Positions 51,587-62,240 of a stretch of 64,000 nucleotides of DNA are shown here, piece after piece. Under the pieces are notes generated by a model. That model had not been told where the DNA came from. It did not search any database and saw only the letters and a program-made list of their open reading frames with translations. Source of the stretch: Motacilla alba alba. Its lineage: Eukaryota; Chordata; Aves; Passeriformes; Motacillidae. The stretch spans positions 85,566,547 through 85,630,546 of the forward strand of contig NC_052016.1 in NCBI RefSeq assembly GCF_015832195.1, given 5' to 3'. How positions within the stretch are numbered: the stretch's first letter is position 1; every line of letters starts with the position of its first letter. Made by a program: the position numbers and the translations under genes.

Positions 51587-53679
51587 CTGCGGGGACACAG
51601 GGGACACGCGGCACCGTTACCGGGGGGCCCTGCCCGCAGCCCGCCCGCCGCACCGTGCCCCTCCGCAGCGCGGCCTGCGGGGGCCAGCGGCGAGGGTAAA
51701 CATTCCCCTTCCCTCCTTTTCCTCCCCTTTCTCTTTCTTCCTCCCCCTTCGCGACAGTCGTGACATGCCCGAGGTTTCCGACTTTTCCCCCGTGTTTTGC
51801 TGCCTGTCACACGTCGCTGGCAGCCCTGAGGCCCCGAGTCCCGGGCTGGCGGAGGCAGGGCCCCCCCGGCCTTGTTTGCCCTCTGCGGCGCTCCCCTCGC
51901 ACACGAGAAACCTTCATTACCGCTCTAATGACCGAGCCCAAACAAAACCTCTCAATGCCTTTGCCTGCGAGGGCTGGCGTTCGCCGGCAGCCTGGCTCGC
52001 CTGGCACATCTCCTGCGTAATCCTTTCCCAATGGGCACTGCGCTGGAGGAATAATTAGTTTGGGGAAAATAAAAGTAACACCTGTTTAAGCATCCCGACA
52101 CAAAGGAGGGAGAACCCCGCAGCCCGCACTGGGAACCTGCAAGTTAGGGGGACCAACCCAGACACCGGGGATGAGGGCAGCGTAGCTGCTTACCCTGGGC
52201 AAATTTGGGTCTAAACGTGAGCGGATGATCTACTTTGAAGAGTTTTTACACATTGCTTAGCAGTTAAAGGGGTTGTGAAAATCAGCCCGGGGCGGTTAGC
52301 CTGGCGTAGCTTCCTCATACACTCTCGTCTCCAGAAGCATACCCTGGAATACATGTGTTCTGCTACTTACAGCCATGTCCTTCCCCATAGTTCCCGAGCA
52401 GACCCTTCCTCATTGATCCTGAATAAGGCTGGGTAAATGCCTCTAGCTGAGACACCAGAGGAAAAAGAAAAAAGTGCCAGATCCCTGTACCGAAGCTTCT
52501 TACAGCGAGTTTTTCTCACTCTGCCATCCTACGCGTGAGTCCAGCACAGACAGATGTGCACTGATAATCTTTGTCACTGCTATCGCCACTCTTGAGTCGC
52601 TTTAGACATGGCTGATGCATATTTTCAGATGTGATTTGCTCTGAGGGCTCAGAGATAACAACCCAGCAGCTCTCTCGGTGGACATTTTTTCCTTACTAGC
52701 AAGCGATTTTTACTGCTCCTCCCCTTCGTAAGATCGTATCGCGTTTATTATTTATTAAAATAATAATGGAAATGAGAAAACTATTTTTATTTTTAGCAGC
52801 AATTCCTTGGCTGTTACTATAGAAAACACAGCCTATTTATGCATCAATTTGTTCAATTAAAATCGGCTCACCTACCACCAATGTGGTAGCACCAGAAAGT
52901 GCAAAGTTTATCTTAAAAAAAAAGGGAGGGAAAAAAAAAACTGTGCCTCGTGGGTTTTAAGTGCGTGAAAACCTCTGCACACTCCCGAGACAAGCTTCCA
53001 GTCACTTTGTTTGTTCATTAATTACTATTAATTTTTTCTGGCACAACAAAGCAAATCTCCTGGAGGCTTTGGGTAGTTTCTAACTGTGTTACCCCAAGGC
53101 TGAAGGCTTGCACATTCTGCTGCTGGCCGTGACCTGCAGAGCCCGAAGTGCAGCCCCCTGAAAAATGCTCCAGCCGGCTGGACCAAACCGTGTCCACTCC
53201 GACAGGGTTTTAGGGAAGTGTCCTTCCACTTGGGTTTACGCGTGGGCACCCTCCCCAGACTCCAGATCGCTACGATCAGATTCCCCACAAGTCCAGGACT
53301 GGCGAAGGTCCCGGTGTGTCCCCGTTATGCTGACGAGGGCATCACGTCAGAGTTTAACCATTTGTAGGTGGTTTCTAACCTACGGAAGGGGGCGAGATGC
53401 CGGGCGCCGTCCCCTGACTCCTCCTGGCAGTAGCAGTGCGAGTAGGGGGGAGAGGCACACATGGGGCTTGGGGTCACTTTTTTTGGAGGGTCTAGGAATC
53501 GCTGGAAGGAAGCCTGACCATCCTGAGCATCGTCCTTGGCGAGGGGAAAGAAAAATTGCAGAAGGGACCAGGTCCCCATTCCCCCTGGAATGCACCGGGT
53601 TTGGGAACAGTGATTTGCCAAAATAGGGCACTGGCTGCAGAGCTTTCTGTGCAGCCCCCCGGCAGATGTTTCTGAGGAG

Positions 53680-53830
53680 AAAAGAAAAGAAAAGAAAAGA
53701 AAAGAAAAGAAAAGAAAAGAAAAGAAAAGAAAAGAAAAGAAAAGAAAAGAAAAGAAAAGAAAAGAAAAGAAAAGAAAAGAAAAGAAAAGAAAAGAAAAGA
53801 AAAGAAAAGAAAAGAAAAGAAAAGAAAAGA
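53680..53830. repeat. (AAAAG)n pentanucleotide microsatellite in ZIC5 intron
   Basis: About 30 nearly perfect AAAAG units span about 151 bp. On the ZIC5 transcript it reads (CUUUU)n. It should be highly length-polymorphic. Confidence 0.97.
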
Positions 53831-53929
53831 GAGAAAGGTCCCAAACAACAAAATTCCAAAATTACTGAAATACTCTTCTTCTTCCTGAAGGATTACCAGA
53901 CACATGCAAAATAGCCTAATGATACGATT

Positions 53930-54075
53930 ATGGCGCTATTTTTTCCCCCCCGGGCGTGCCAAATGCAAATAATATATGAATAATTTGTAAATCTCTCCTG
54001 CTCCCAGGCATCACATGACTAAGTTAAAGCTGAAGTGGCAAAATGATAGGAAAGTGGCAATCTGATAGGAAAGGG
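53930..54075. promoter_or_regulatory. ZIC5: Intronic enhancer-like block with octamer and doubled GATA word
   Basis: It contains an exact POU octamer ATGCAAAT at 53963-53970, AT-rich TAAT/ATGAATAA words, and a tandem 19 bp duplication. The duplication is GTGGCAAAATGATAGGAAA at 54035-54053 and a copy at 54054-54072 with 17 of 19 matching. Each copy includes TGATAGG. The regulatory role is inferred. Confidence 0.4.
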
Positions 54076-56188
54076 GAGAAAGTTTAGGATCCCTTGTCCA
54101 CTCGAAGGCGTGGGGAGAAATACGTAGGGAAAGACTCCTGTCGCCTTTGCCCTGCCATGGGCCGAGCTGTCATTCGAGGTGGGCTACTGCCCCCCACCCC
54201 GAGGGCTGCTTTGGTGCAACGACCCCTTCTGCGTGGATGGAGCCTTTCTTTGTGGGCTCACGCACAGACATCCTCCCGGGGACTACTTGGTAGCCCCAAG
54301 CTGAAAACTTCTCCAAATTTTCATTGCAAGAAGCCAGGTCCCACGCATTGCCTCGGGGCAATGCTCGACCTCATCTAAGAGCTGCGAACTGTGCCTGATA
54401 CGCATTTGGGTTTTGGTAGGGGTGCTCTTTTTCCCGGCTGAATCTCCCTGCCTCCACGCAAGCCTCACCCGGACTTCTTACCACCTCCCTCCCCTTGGAG
54501 CTGAGATGGGTGAGGAGTTGAGGAGCCCAGAAAAGTCCGCGGTGAATTTTAGTTTTTCAAATGGATGAAAAAACCGCGGGCCTCCAGCTAACTCGTTCCA
54601 CGGTGTCGTTAACACAACAACAACAGAAAGCGTCAGACCTCACCCCCTCCTCTCCCCCAGAGAAATCTCCCCCCCACACACCATCCCCGGCTCGGGGTGT
54701 AGAGCACTCGGCACCCTCAGGGCTCCGCTGCTGCATACGGGCTCGTGCCTGACATATTCTGGAGATAAAAATCTATAATCCTTTCAGCCATGGGCCATTT
54801 GGTTTTACATCGGAACAACACGTTGTACGGTCGCCGCTTTTCTCTTCCCGAGCAGCAAACAATAAATCAAGAAAGCAATTACGGCAACTCCACTTCCTTA
54901 AGTATCCTCCAAGGAATAATATTTGTCTGCCACTATAAATCCCGGCTTCGTTCGTTTTCGGCAGTGTTTTACACCCAGATGGAAATGCGTATTTCGGGAG
55001 TGGCGAGGAATGAGGAGAAAGTGGGGGGAAAAACCCAAACCAAACAAAAAAATCCCACCAAAACCAAACCCAGAAAAATAAAATTCTAAAAGGCTCAAAG
55101 ACACACCAAGCCCTTCCAGGGGCCCCCGCCTGTCCCCCGAGGTGTTCTCTGGGGGTGCCGCTCCCTCCTCCCGTACCCCGCCGAGCAGTCGGGGCGACTT
55201 TGAAGTTTGCTTCTCAGATCCACAAAGGGAGGGAAGCGTCCTCCGGTGAGAGCCTTCCCCCGCCTCGCTCCCTGCTTCCCGACTCCGCGGGTACTGCCGC
55301 AGGCGGGAGCAGCCCAGGCAGCACCAGAAGCCTCGGGACCGGCGTCAGTCCGGCAGCCCAGCGGCACGGGCAGCCCCGGCAGTGCCCTCGGCATCCCCCG
55401 TAGCTCCGCAATATCGGTAGCCCAGGCCGGGGCACAGCCGGCAGCATCGTTGGTCCCGCTAGCAGGGACAGTCCCGGAAAGGGGGTAGCCCCAGGAGCGC
55501 TGGTCACAGGGGCAGTCCGGCAGTCCCGGTAGTACCGGCAGACCCGAGCACCGCCACCGCCGCCCGCAGCGCAGGGGAACTGCGCCCCCAAGAGCCCCCG
55601 CGGCCCCATCTCCGTCGGGCCAAGCGTCACCCGCCCGGCTCCGTCCCCGCCGACAGAAGCGGCAGGAAGAGCAGAACGGCCGTCCTTCGGCGTGGCGGGG
55701 GGAAGTGGCAGAGCGCAGCGCTTCCCAGACGCGGGGTGAGCCCCCCCCGGAGCGCCCCGGACAAGGGCGGCGGGAGCAGGGAAGGGCGAGCGCTCATCCT
55801 CTCCTCGCTCTTTCGCAGGGGCTGCTGCTCATCTTCCCCCGGCTCTGCGTTATTTATTAATCGGTGTATTTATCCGGTGCTGCCGGGATGCGGGGAGGTG
55901 GGTAGCGGAGGGGGTGGGGGTGGGGAGGGAGCTGCCCAAGGTGAAGGGGGGGGCTGAAGGGGGGGGACGCGACACGTGTGTGCAGGGCAGAGGGGCCGGG
56001 TGCATGTACGTAGCTGTGTGTACGTGGCCCGTGCGCTGCCGAATTACTTATTCATGAAAAAGTCACATGTTCGGCGGTGCGTAGGAGAGGAGGAAAAGAG
56101 GAGGAAAGGGGAAAAAAAAAAAAAAAAGGAAGGCAACCCTTGCGGGAGGGGGGGGGGGGGTGGGGTGGTGGTGTGAAGAACAACCCAC

Positions 56189-57096
56189 CTGTATGAGTCC
56201 GCTTGTGGATCTTGAGGTTTTCGGAGCGAGCGAAGACCTTCCCGCAGCCAGGGAAGGGGCAAGGGAAGGGTTTCTCTCCCGTGTGTACTCGGATGTGGTT
56301 GATGAGTTTGTATTTCGCTTTGAAGGGCTTGCCTTCACGGGGACACTCCTCCCAGTAGCACACGTGGCTGCTCTGCTCGGGCCCACCGACGTGCTCCACG
56401 GTGACATGGCTCACCAGCTCCTGCATCGTGCTGAAAGTTTTGGAGCAAGGCTTCCTACCGCCCGGTGGCGGCGGCGGAGGTGGAGGAGGCGGCTCCCGGT
56501 CGATCCACTTGCAGATCAGCTCTTGCTTGATGGGCTGTCGCATGTATCGCAGGAAGGCCCCAGCCGCTGCCGCCGCCGCCGCGGCCCCGACGTGGGCATG
56601 GTGGTGGTGGTGGTGATGGTGGTGGTGGTGGGGATGGGGGTGGTGCGGGTGCCCGGGGCCGGCCGCCGCCAGATTGAGGTTGACGGAGCCGTAGCCTTGC
56701 AACGCCGAGGAGGAGGAGGCGGCGGCCCCGTAGTGCGCCTCGGCGCGCCCGTAGAGCTCCCCAGCGGCGGCGGCCGCCAGCCCCAGGCGCATCTGCCCGT
56801 TGAGCGGCGGGTGGCGGCCGGCGGGCGCGCCCTGCTCGCCGGGCGGCGGCGGCGGGAAGGCGGCGTGCGCCCCGTCGGTCGCGCCGTAGGTGCCGGCGGC
56901 CGAGATGAAGACGCCGTGCGGCGGCGGGTGCGGAAGGTGGGGGGAGCTGGCGGGCGGGTGCTGCTCGCCCAGCGCCCCGTGCACGGCGGCGGCGGCGGCG
57001 GCGGGCAGCTCCCGCCGCAGGAGAAAGTCCCGGCCCGCCGCCTCCCCCGACGGGTATCCCGGGAGGGCGGCGGCGGGCGGCGCGTAGGCGGCGGCG

Positions 57097-57130
<34 letters not shown>

Positions 57131-57488
57131 CTGCGGCGGTGGTGGTGGCGGCGGGCGCGGCGAAGGCGGCGGCGGTGAGCGCCTCGGGCGTGAGCTTGAG
57201 GGCGGCGGGCTGCGCCATGTGCTCGGGTCCGAGTGGCGTGAGGGCGCCGCCGGGGTCGCCGCCCGCGTCCCCGGGGTGGAGGTGGGCCGCGTGGTGGGGG
57301 TGGACGTGGTGGTTCCCCAGCCCCGGGAAGCCTGTCATGTTCTGGTGAGGATGGGGCTGAGCCGCTGCCAAATCCGCTAATCTCAGTGTCGGGTTCCTCT
57401 TGCTCAAAGGGGGCTCCATAACGACACAGCCAAGCCCATCTACGCTCGCTGTTGTTATTTTTTTCCCTTTACCCGCCTTCAAAAACAT
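56189..57488 (-). CDS. ZIC5: ZIC5 coding exon 1 (N-terminus to zinc finger 3)
   Basis: This exon encodes residues 1-434 of ZIC5. I chose the start at 57488 because [10 protein letters not shown] and [10 protein letters not shown] match the mammalian ZIC5 N-terminus as I recall it; the frame stays open further upstream but looks unlike coding sequence. Domains in order are an alanine-rich region (about 105-140), LNGQMRLGL (229-237), a ZOC-like [10 protein letters not shown] segment, a histidine-rich run (about 280-299, eleven H in a row) and an alanine run (302-309). [18 protein letters not shown] then leads into finger 1 (C326, C348, H361, H366). Finger 2 has C377, C382, H398 and H402, and finger 3 has C410, C415, H428 and H432. 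Fingers 1 and 2 have the tandem C-x-W pattern (CKW, CYW) of ZIC and GLI proteins. Finger 1 carries a ten-proline insert between its cysteines. Joined to exon 2, the coding sequence is 1755 nt, 584 residues, against about 640-660 in human. Confidence 0.97.
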
Positions 57489-57900
57489 GTATATATTAAG
57501 CGGCTCTTTAACTTCTTTTGTCTGCGCTCCGAGCCCCGCGCATCCCTGGCCCCGCTCTGCCCGCCCGCGATTGGCAGAGCCCTCACCACACTTCGGCGGC
57601 GCGCTGGGGAATACGGCTCGGACACCGCGCCGGAGGGATTGGACGGATGGCGATGATTGGCAGCGGCCGGGGCCCCGCGATTGGCTCCCTTTCAGGCCGC
57701 CGGCGCAGCGGGGATCCGCCCCCGCCGCCCCCCCGGGCCCCCCGCGCCGCCCCCCGAAGTTGCACTTGCGAAACTTCGCGCGGGGCCCGACGGGGCGCAC
57801 CCGGCGCCTCCCCCGCCGCCCCCCGCAGGCGGCCCCGGGCAGCACCGGGCAGCAGCTGCCTCTGCTCCCCAGGCACCGGACGGGGCGCCCTGCTCAGGTG
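57489..57900 (-). promoter_or_regulatory. ZIC5: ZIC5 5' UTR and promoter CpG island with four CCAAT boxes
   Basis: CpG-dense sequence continues upstream of the start codon. On the gene strand there are four CCAAT boxes, seen as ATTGG at 57570-57574, 57638-57642, 57656-57660 and 57680-57684, all within 115 bp. NF-Y binding is inferred from family knowledge. AATATATAC lies directly before the ATG but is too close to be a conventional TATA box for this start. The transcription start site is not determined. Confidence 0.6.
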
Positions 57901-60280
57901 CTCCGCCGTGTTTACGTTTGCGGGGCCGTGGGGTTTCTCTCCTCGCCTGGCGGCGGCCCACGCGCGCGGCTGCTGCCCGGCTCTGTGCTCAGGTTCCTTC
58001 TCTTTTTGGGTTTGTTTTGGTTTTTTTTGGAGGGCCACGTTCATTCATGGATGAGGCGGGAAAGCACTCCCTCATGCAACAATGAGCGCAACCCCACACC
58101 CACGCGAGGCAGAGCCGGTGCGTACTCATGCCCAAGGCACCGCTAGGAGAAGGCGGCCAAAGTTTCCCTGAAAAGAAGACGGCGGGGGTTGGGATTCCTT
58201 TCCTTTAGAAAATAAACGAGTAAGCGGGGAGGCGAGGAGGAGGGGGGGCAAGTGGCACATGTTAGAGCCAAGTTTTGGGAGCCTGCGCTCACTGCCGCTT
58301 TGGGGCTGCCTCCTCCCGCAGCGGGGGGGGCATGCTTCCCGGGGCATGCTTCCCGGGGGCATGCTTCCCGCATGCTTCCCGGGGCATCCCACGCCCCTCG
58401 GCGGTCACCCCACGCCCCTCGGCGGTCCGCCAGCCACAGTCCGGGCAGCTGCATCCCCTTCTGCTCTAATTCAGCCGCGGCGAGATAGAGATGAAACCCC
58501 CGCAGTGATACTGGCCACGACCATAAATGCTCCTCGACTCTTTCGGATGTCGGAACAGTAGGCTGGGAAATGGGGGAGTCTCCGGCTGGCGTGTGTCGGC
58601 CCTGAGCTGCTGCCCCAGACGAAAAGGCAGGAAAAGTGGGAGCTCTCCTGAAAGGGGGCAGAGGTAGAGGACGGGCGGGGACAGCGATGGGACCGCCCCT
58701 GGGGTGCGGGGTGTGCAGATCCTCGAAAGCGGAGCCCTTTGTGGAGCGCCGAAACTGGCCCTTCGGTACAAAGGATGCTGCCCTTTGAGGGGGTTGACTA
58801 GGCAAGGCCGGGATTTCCCTGCGAGCCAAAAGACGAAAGGAGCGTTGTTGTGACTTTTCTGTGGGAGGAGAAGTAGCTTTTAGTGATATGTCGTCTGCTT
58901 TTTTTAAGCTGTTGGTCCTCCTGGGAACTCCTTGAGCTCCCGCGCTCCTGGAAAGTGCCGGCAAGCTGGCTGCCCTTCCCTGCCTGCGGGGCAGCCAGGG
59001 ACTCTTCTCCGCCTCTCCAGGAGAGGAAACGGGGCGGGGGAAGCCAGCGGACCCACACGCACCTCCGGCTCTCCCCGGCCACCTAATCCCCTTGACGAAA
59101 CTACATCTGTGCGTCTTGGCCGCTTCCCTGTGCCAAGCCACGTTCAAAGGAAGCCCCGTGCTGGTCCGGCATTTCCTGGGCCAGGCTCCAGGCTCCCCCT
59201 CCTCTGCTTCTCCCGCCGCTACTCGCGGGGGGAAAACTCGCAGGATTTGGCCCACGGCCGCCAAGAGGGGGGTGAGAGGCTCTAGGGGGAGCTCAAGGGG
59301 GAGAGAGACCTGCCGGTTCCCTCCCTTGTCTCCCCCCACCGGAGACGAGCCAGCGCTCCCGGCTCGTGTGGCCGCCGTGGGGGTTTCAGTGATGGTGCAA
59401 GGCAAGGAACGGGAATAAATGATCCCCGGGTTTTAAAAGCGGCTGCTCGATGGTTTTATTGCACAGTAAAAACTTCACGCAAAGTAGCCATAGGTGTGGA
59501 CGGGTATTTATATACATTGATTTTCTACGCGTACATCTAAATAGTGCCGTCCCTCCTCCCCGGATTCTGGGTGCCTTGCTGGAGCAAGGTCCAGAGATGG
59601 AGTGGTTTGATGGGAGATGCTGTGGAGGTGAACAACAAGTATCACAGCTCCGCGGAACCTTCTGCATGCCTCCTTGTCCCTCTCCTGTTAAACGCGGGTG
59701 ATGTGTATCTGTCATCGATTTAATATGTCTTAATTCAAATATATACCCCGATCAATTTCTTTTTATGAGAGGCTATAAAAAAATGGAATTATTTTATAGC
59801 TGGCTAATAGGCAGCTGACCTGTGACTGTGGGGAGGGAGGGGTTGATGGAGACTCACGTGGAAATTCGCTCATTTTTAGGACTGGCTGCAAATGCCGGGC
59901 AGCGAAGGTGGCTGCCCGCGCAGGGACAAATTTGGACGCTGCCAGCTCCAAGAGAGCCATGAAGAATTTAAAGCCCATTAACTCACCGGCACCAGCTCAG
60001 GCCCAGGCTGCCGCTGCCCTCGGGCTGCAGCAGAGAGGAGGCGCGCTGTGCTACCCCACAGCCCCCCCCCACAACCCCGACAGCGCCCGTCGGGGGTCGG
60101 AACGCGCCCTGCTCCCGCGGCGCAGCCGGCTGCACAGCCCTCCCGCCGGGCTCCGCTCGCCGGCAAACCTGCCAAGGGACATCGGGGGAGGCTGCAGAGG
60201 CGGGGTGAAAGCCTGGAAGCCTTCAAATTTATTTCGCAAAGCTCCCTCTATAAACTGAGCTTGGGCTATCGGCTTTAGGA
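57900..60280. other. ZIC5-ZIC2 intergenic sequence, CpG-rich
   Basis: CpG-rich DNA upstream of ZIC5 with no supported gene. The 420-codon - strand frame (59405 to 58143) has no domain and overlaps + strand frames. AT-richer, enhancer-like blocks lie at 59.40-59.55 kb (TTTTATTGCACAG, TATTTATATACATTG) and 59.70-59.83 kb (ATCGATTTAATATG, CTATAAAAAAATGG). Confidence 0.45.
58331..58437. repeat. Two adjacent short minisatellites
   Basis: Four to five copies of CATGCTTCCCGGGG (58331-58390, variable G-run) are followed directly by two copies of a unit of about 17 bp, CACGCCCCTCGGCGGTC (58390-58427). Both are GC-rich. SphI-type GCATGC sites recur in each unit of the first. Confidence 0.85.
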
Positions 60281-60440
60281 GGTGTTTAACCGTAAAACGC
60301 TGTGCTGTGAGCTGCATTATGTAAATGTATGCTAATGATCATGAACACCATTTACAAACAATCGTCTTTAATGCACGTCTTATTGATAGTTAGGGAGCGG
60401 GGAGCAATATTTTATAAGGTGTAAAACATTCTTCTGGGGA
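60225..60440. promoter_or_regulatory. Enhancer-like element with paired POU octamer variants
   Basis: A block with low CpG and no repeats sits in CpG-rich surroundings. It carries ATGTAAAT (60319-60326) and ATGCTAAT (60329-60336) exactly 10 bp apart, then GATCATGAACACC, TTTACAAACAATCG (SOX/FOX-like) and TTATTGATAG. The composition contrast suggests a conserved enhancer of ZIC5 and/or ZIC2 (inference). Confidence 0.45.
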
Positions 60441-61111
60441 ACCATTAGAAAGGGAGCGCGATTGCCGCTTTCCTCGGGAAGAGCTGCAGGACTCCCCAAA
60501 TACGCTAGAAAAGCCGACCCTCCTCCCGACCCGTCGCGGGTGGTTTCTACACTCGTGGGGCTGCTCTGCGGCGCGGGGGAGCCTGTGGCGCGGTTCCCTC
60601 CCCGAACATGCGCCGTCGGAGGTGGAGTCCGCCCGTAGCAGGAGGGAGCGCCCCGAGCCACAGCCCCGTGGAGCCCCACACGGGCAGGACGGACCGCGGT
60701 ACCCTGCTCACTGTCCCGTCAGGGGGACAGCACGGAGGCGCCGGGACCTCGGCCGAGAGCGAGAGGCTGCCCAGAGGCACGGAAGGGAAAGAGAGTAGCT
60801 ATATGTCAATGACGCTCCCCACCCCTTCTTTACGGAGGGGCTCAGAGGATGGATAACTTACACTCTTAAAAATTAAACTTCTCCTGCGCCAAATGTCGTC
60901 GCTCCGTGCGTCCAGGCGGGAACCTGAGGCTGACACAAGGATCCGGGGCTAGGGGCTGTCGGGGCCGGGACCCGCCGCACCTTTGGGACAGGGATTTACG
61001 AGCATAAGTTTCGGAGCTGTCGTGTTCAGTGCGTGCATCGCCAGGGAAAGAGGGGCCATCCCCTTTGGGGTTTGCTCAGTTAGGGACAAAATAAGGGGAA
61101 AAAAAAATCTT

Positions 61112-61112
<1 letters not shown>

Positions 61113-61167
<55 letters not shown>

Positions 61168-61216
61168 CCTATCTACCTATCTACCTATCTACCTATCTAT
61201 CATCTATCTATCTATC
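61113..61216. repeat. (TATC)n microsatellite
   Basis: About 25 tetranucleotide units, with several TACC variants in the right half (61166-61195). The alternating variants form a higher-order TATC-TACC pattern. Confidence 0.95.
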
Positions 61217-61359
61217 GTCTTTCCATATATAGAAAGAAAGAAAGAGATAAAGAGAGAGGCGGTCTCAGGAAACTCAGGCCAAATTTTGCTCTGCTCTCTC
61301 TCTCTTTCCCACTTCCCCTCTCTCTGAACGTCACCGTTGGAAGAAGCTGTTGAGATAAA

Positions 61360-61460
61360 TCAAATAGTGACACTTTGACGGCTTTACTTGTATAAGCAAT
61401 ATGGTTACCATATGGCATTGTTATTTATGAATGACAGCATAAATTGTATTACAAAGTCCA
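61360..61460. promoter_or_regulatory. AT-rich block with palindrome
   Basis: It contains ATATGGT-T-ACCATAT (61399-61413), an inverted repeat of 7 bp arms around one base that includes a CATATG E-box. TTATTTATGAATGACAGC follows. This resembles regulatory sequence and has no coding content. Confidence 0.35.
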
Positions 61461-61899
61461 TCGCGCTTTATTGGGACGTTTCTCCCCTGCCTCTAACGTT
61501 TATGTGGGCATCTCCAGATGGAAAAAGGTGCATCTAATAAAACCCGACAGTGCTGCGGCAGACCCATTTTGGGGGGCGTTGTGCCGAGTCCGTGCCGCCT
61601 GCAGAATGAGCGGCGCAGTGGGGCAGGGCGCGCAAAATACGCGGCGCTGCGCGTCCGTCAGCCGCAGCTGGGCAGGGCAGAGGCACCGGCCGCCGCTCGG
61701 CCGAGGTTCCCGTCCTGCAAAAAAGTGCTACACTGCTCCTGGCCCCCGCCGTCTCACGGCATCACCGCCGAGAGCGGGGTTTTATACAGATGTAAGTGCA
61801 ACTGAAGGAACAATAAATATTAGTGGCACAAAAGCGAGGTGCTCCTTCCTTCTGTCCCTGCCTGGTGTTTTTCCTTATTTTGCTTTCTTTCTTTCTTTT

Positions 61900-62240
61900 T
61901 TTTTTTAATTAAAAAAAATAAAAAAGTGTTTAAAAGTTACAGCTTTGGCTGAGATTTTCATTATTTCCCCTATTTCTTTTACATTACTCTGCCGGTAGCG
62001 CCTGACAAAGAACTTTTGTCTCGAAGTGTGTGTTTTACAGAGGGAGGCTAGAGGACAACACATGTGGTCTTCACGGGTCATAGGTCGAACGGCCTAGAAG
62101 TGGCTCTGATCGGCACCATCAAAGGTAACCTGCAACTTAATATCCTGTTGATGAGCTTGTTGAATTTATGAGTGTCTGTGATACAGACGACGGTGCAAGT
62201 GATGCCGCTCAACTGGCCTCTTCTCACCAGGCTACGGGCC
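61900..62240. promoter_or_regulatory. Enhancer-like block near the right end
   Basis: Non-repetitive AT-balanced sequence is flanked by CpG-rich DNA. It includes GGGTCA-T-AGGTCG at 62075-62087, a direct repeat of nuclear-receptor half-sites with 1 bp spacing (DR1-like). Before it lie TTCATTATTTCC and TTTACATTACTC. A T-rich/A-rich inverted patch sits at 61890-61925. Confidence 0.35.

Larger units (their letters stand above)
51587..56188 (-). other. ZIC5: ZIC5 intron (4.6 kb)
   Basis: This single intron interrupts the glycine codon of the linker between fingers 3 and 4. The donor is ACAG|GTGGGTTG at 56188 and the acceptor CCCCGCAG at 51587 (- strand). It holds an AT-rich enhancer-like block at 52.70-52.90 kb, the AAAAG repeat, an octamer/GATA block at 53.93-54.07 kb, and a CpG-rich stretch at about 55.19-55.75 kb. 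Poly-G/A tracts lie near 56115-56170, close to the donor. No other coding exon is seen. Confidence 0.85.

Noticed and set aside
51027..52058. 343-codon + strand open frame
   Set aside because: Antisense shadow of ZIC5 exon 2 in GC-rich DNA.
56160..57380. 406-codon + strand open frame
   Set aside because: It is the antisense of ZIC5 exon 1. Its runs of V and G reflect the histidine, alanine and proline codons on the other strand.
56052..57845. ZIC5 frame extended to an ATG at 57845 or through the donor to 56052
   Set aside because: The upstream 119 residues look like translated promoter DNA and the start at 57488 matches the family N-terminus. The 3' extension runs through the donor into intron, where the exon 2 acceptor restores fingers 4 and 5.
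58143..59405. 420-codon - strand open frame upstream of ZIC5
   Set aside because: CpG-rich DNA, includes translated minisatellite, no domain, and overlapping frames on the other strand.
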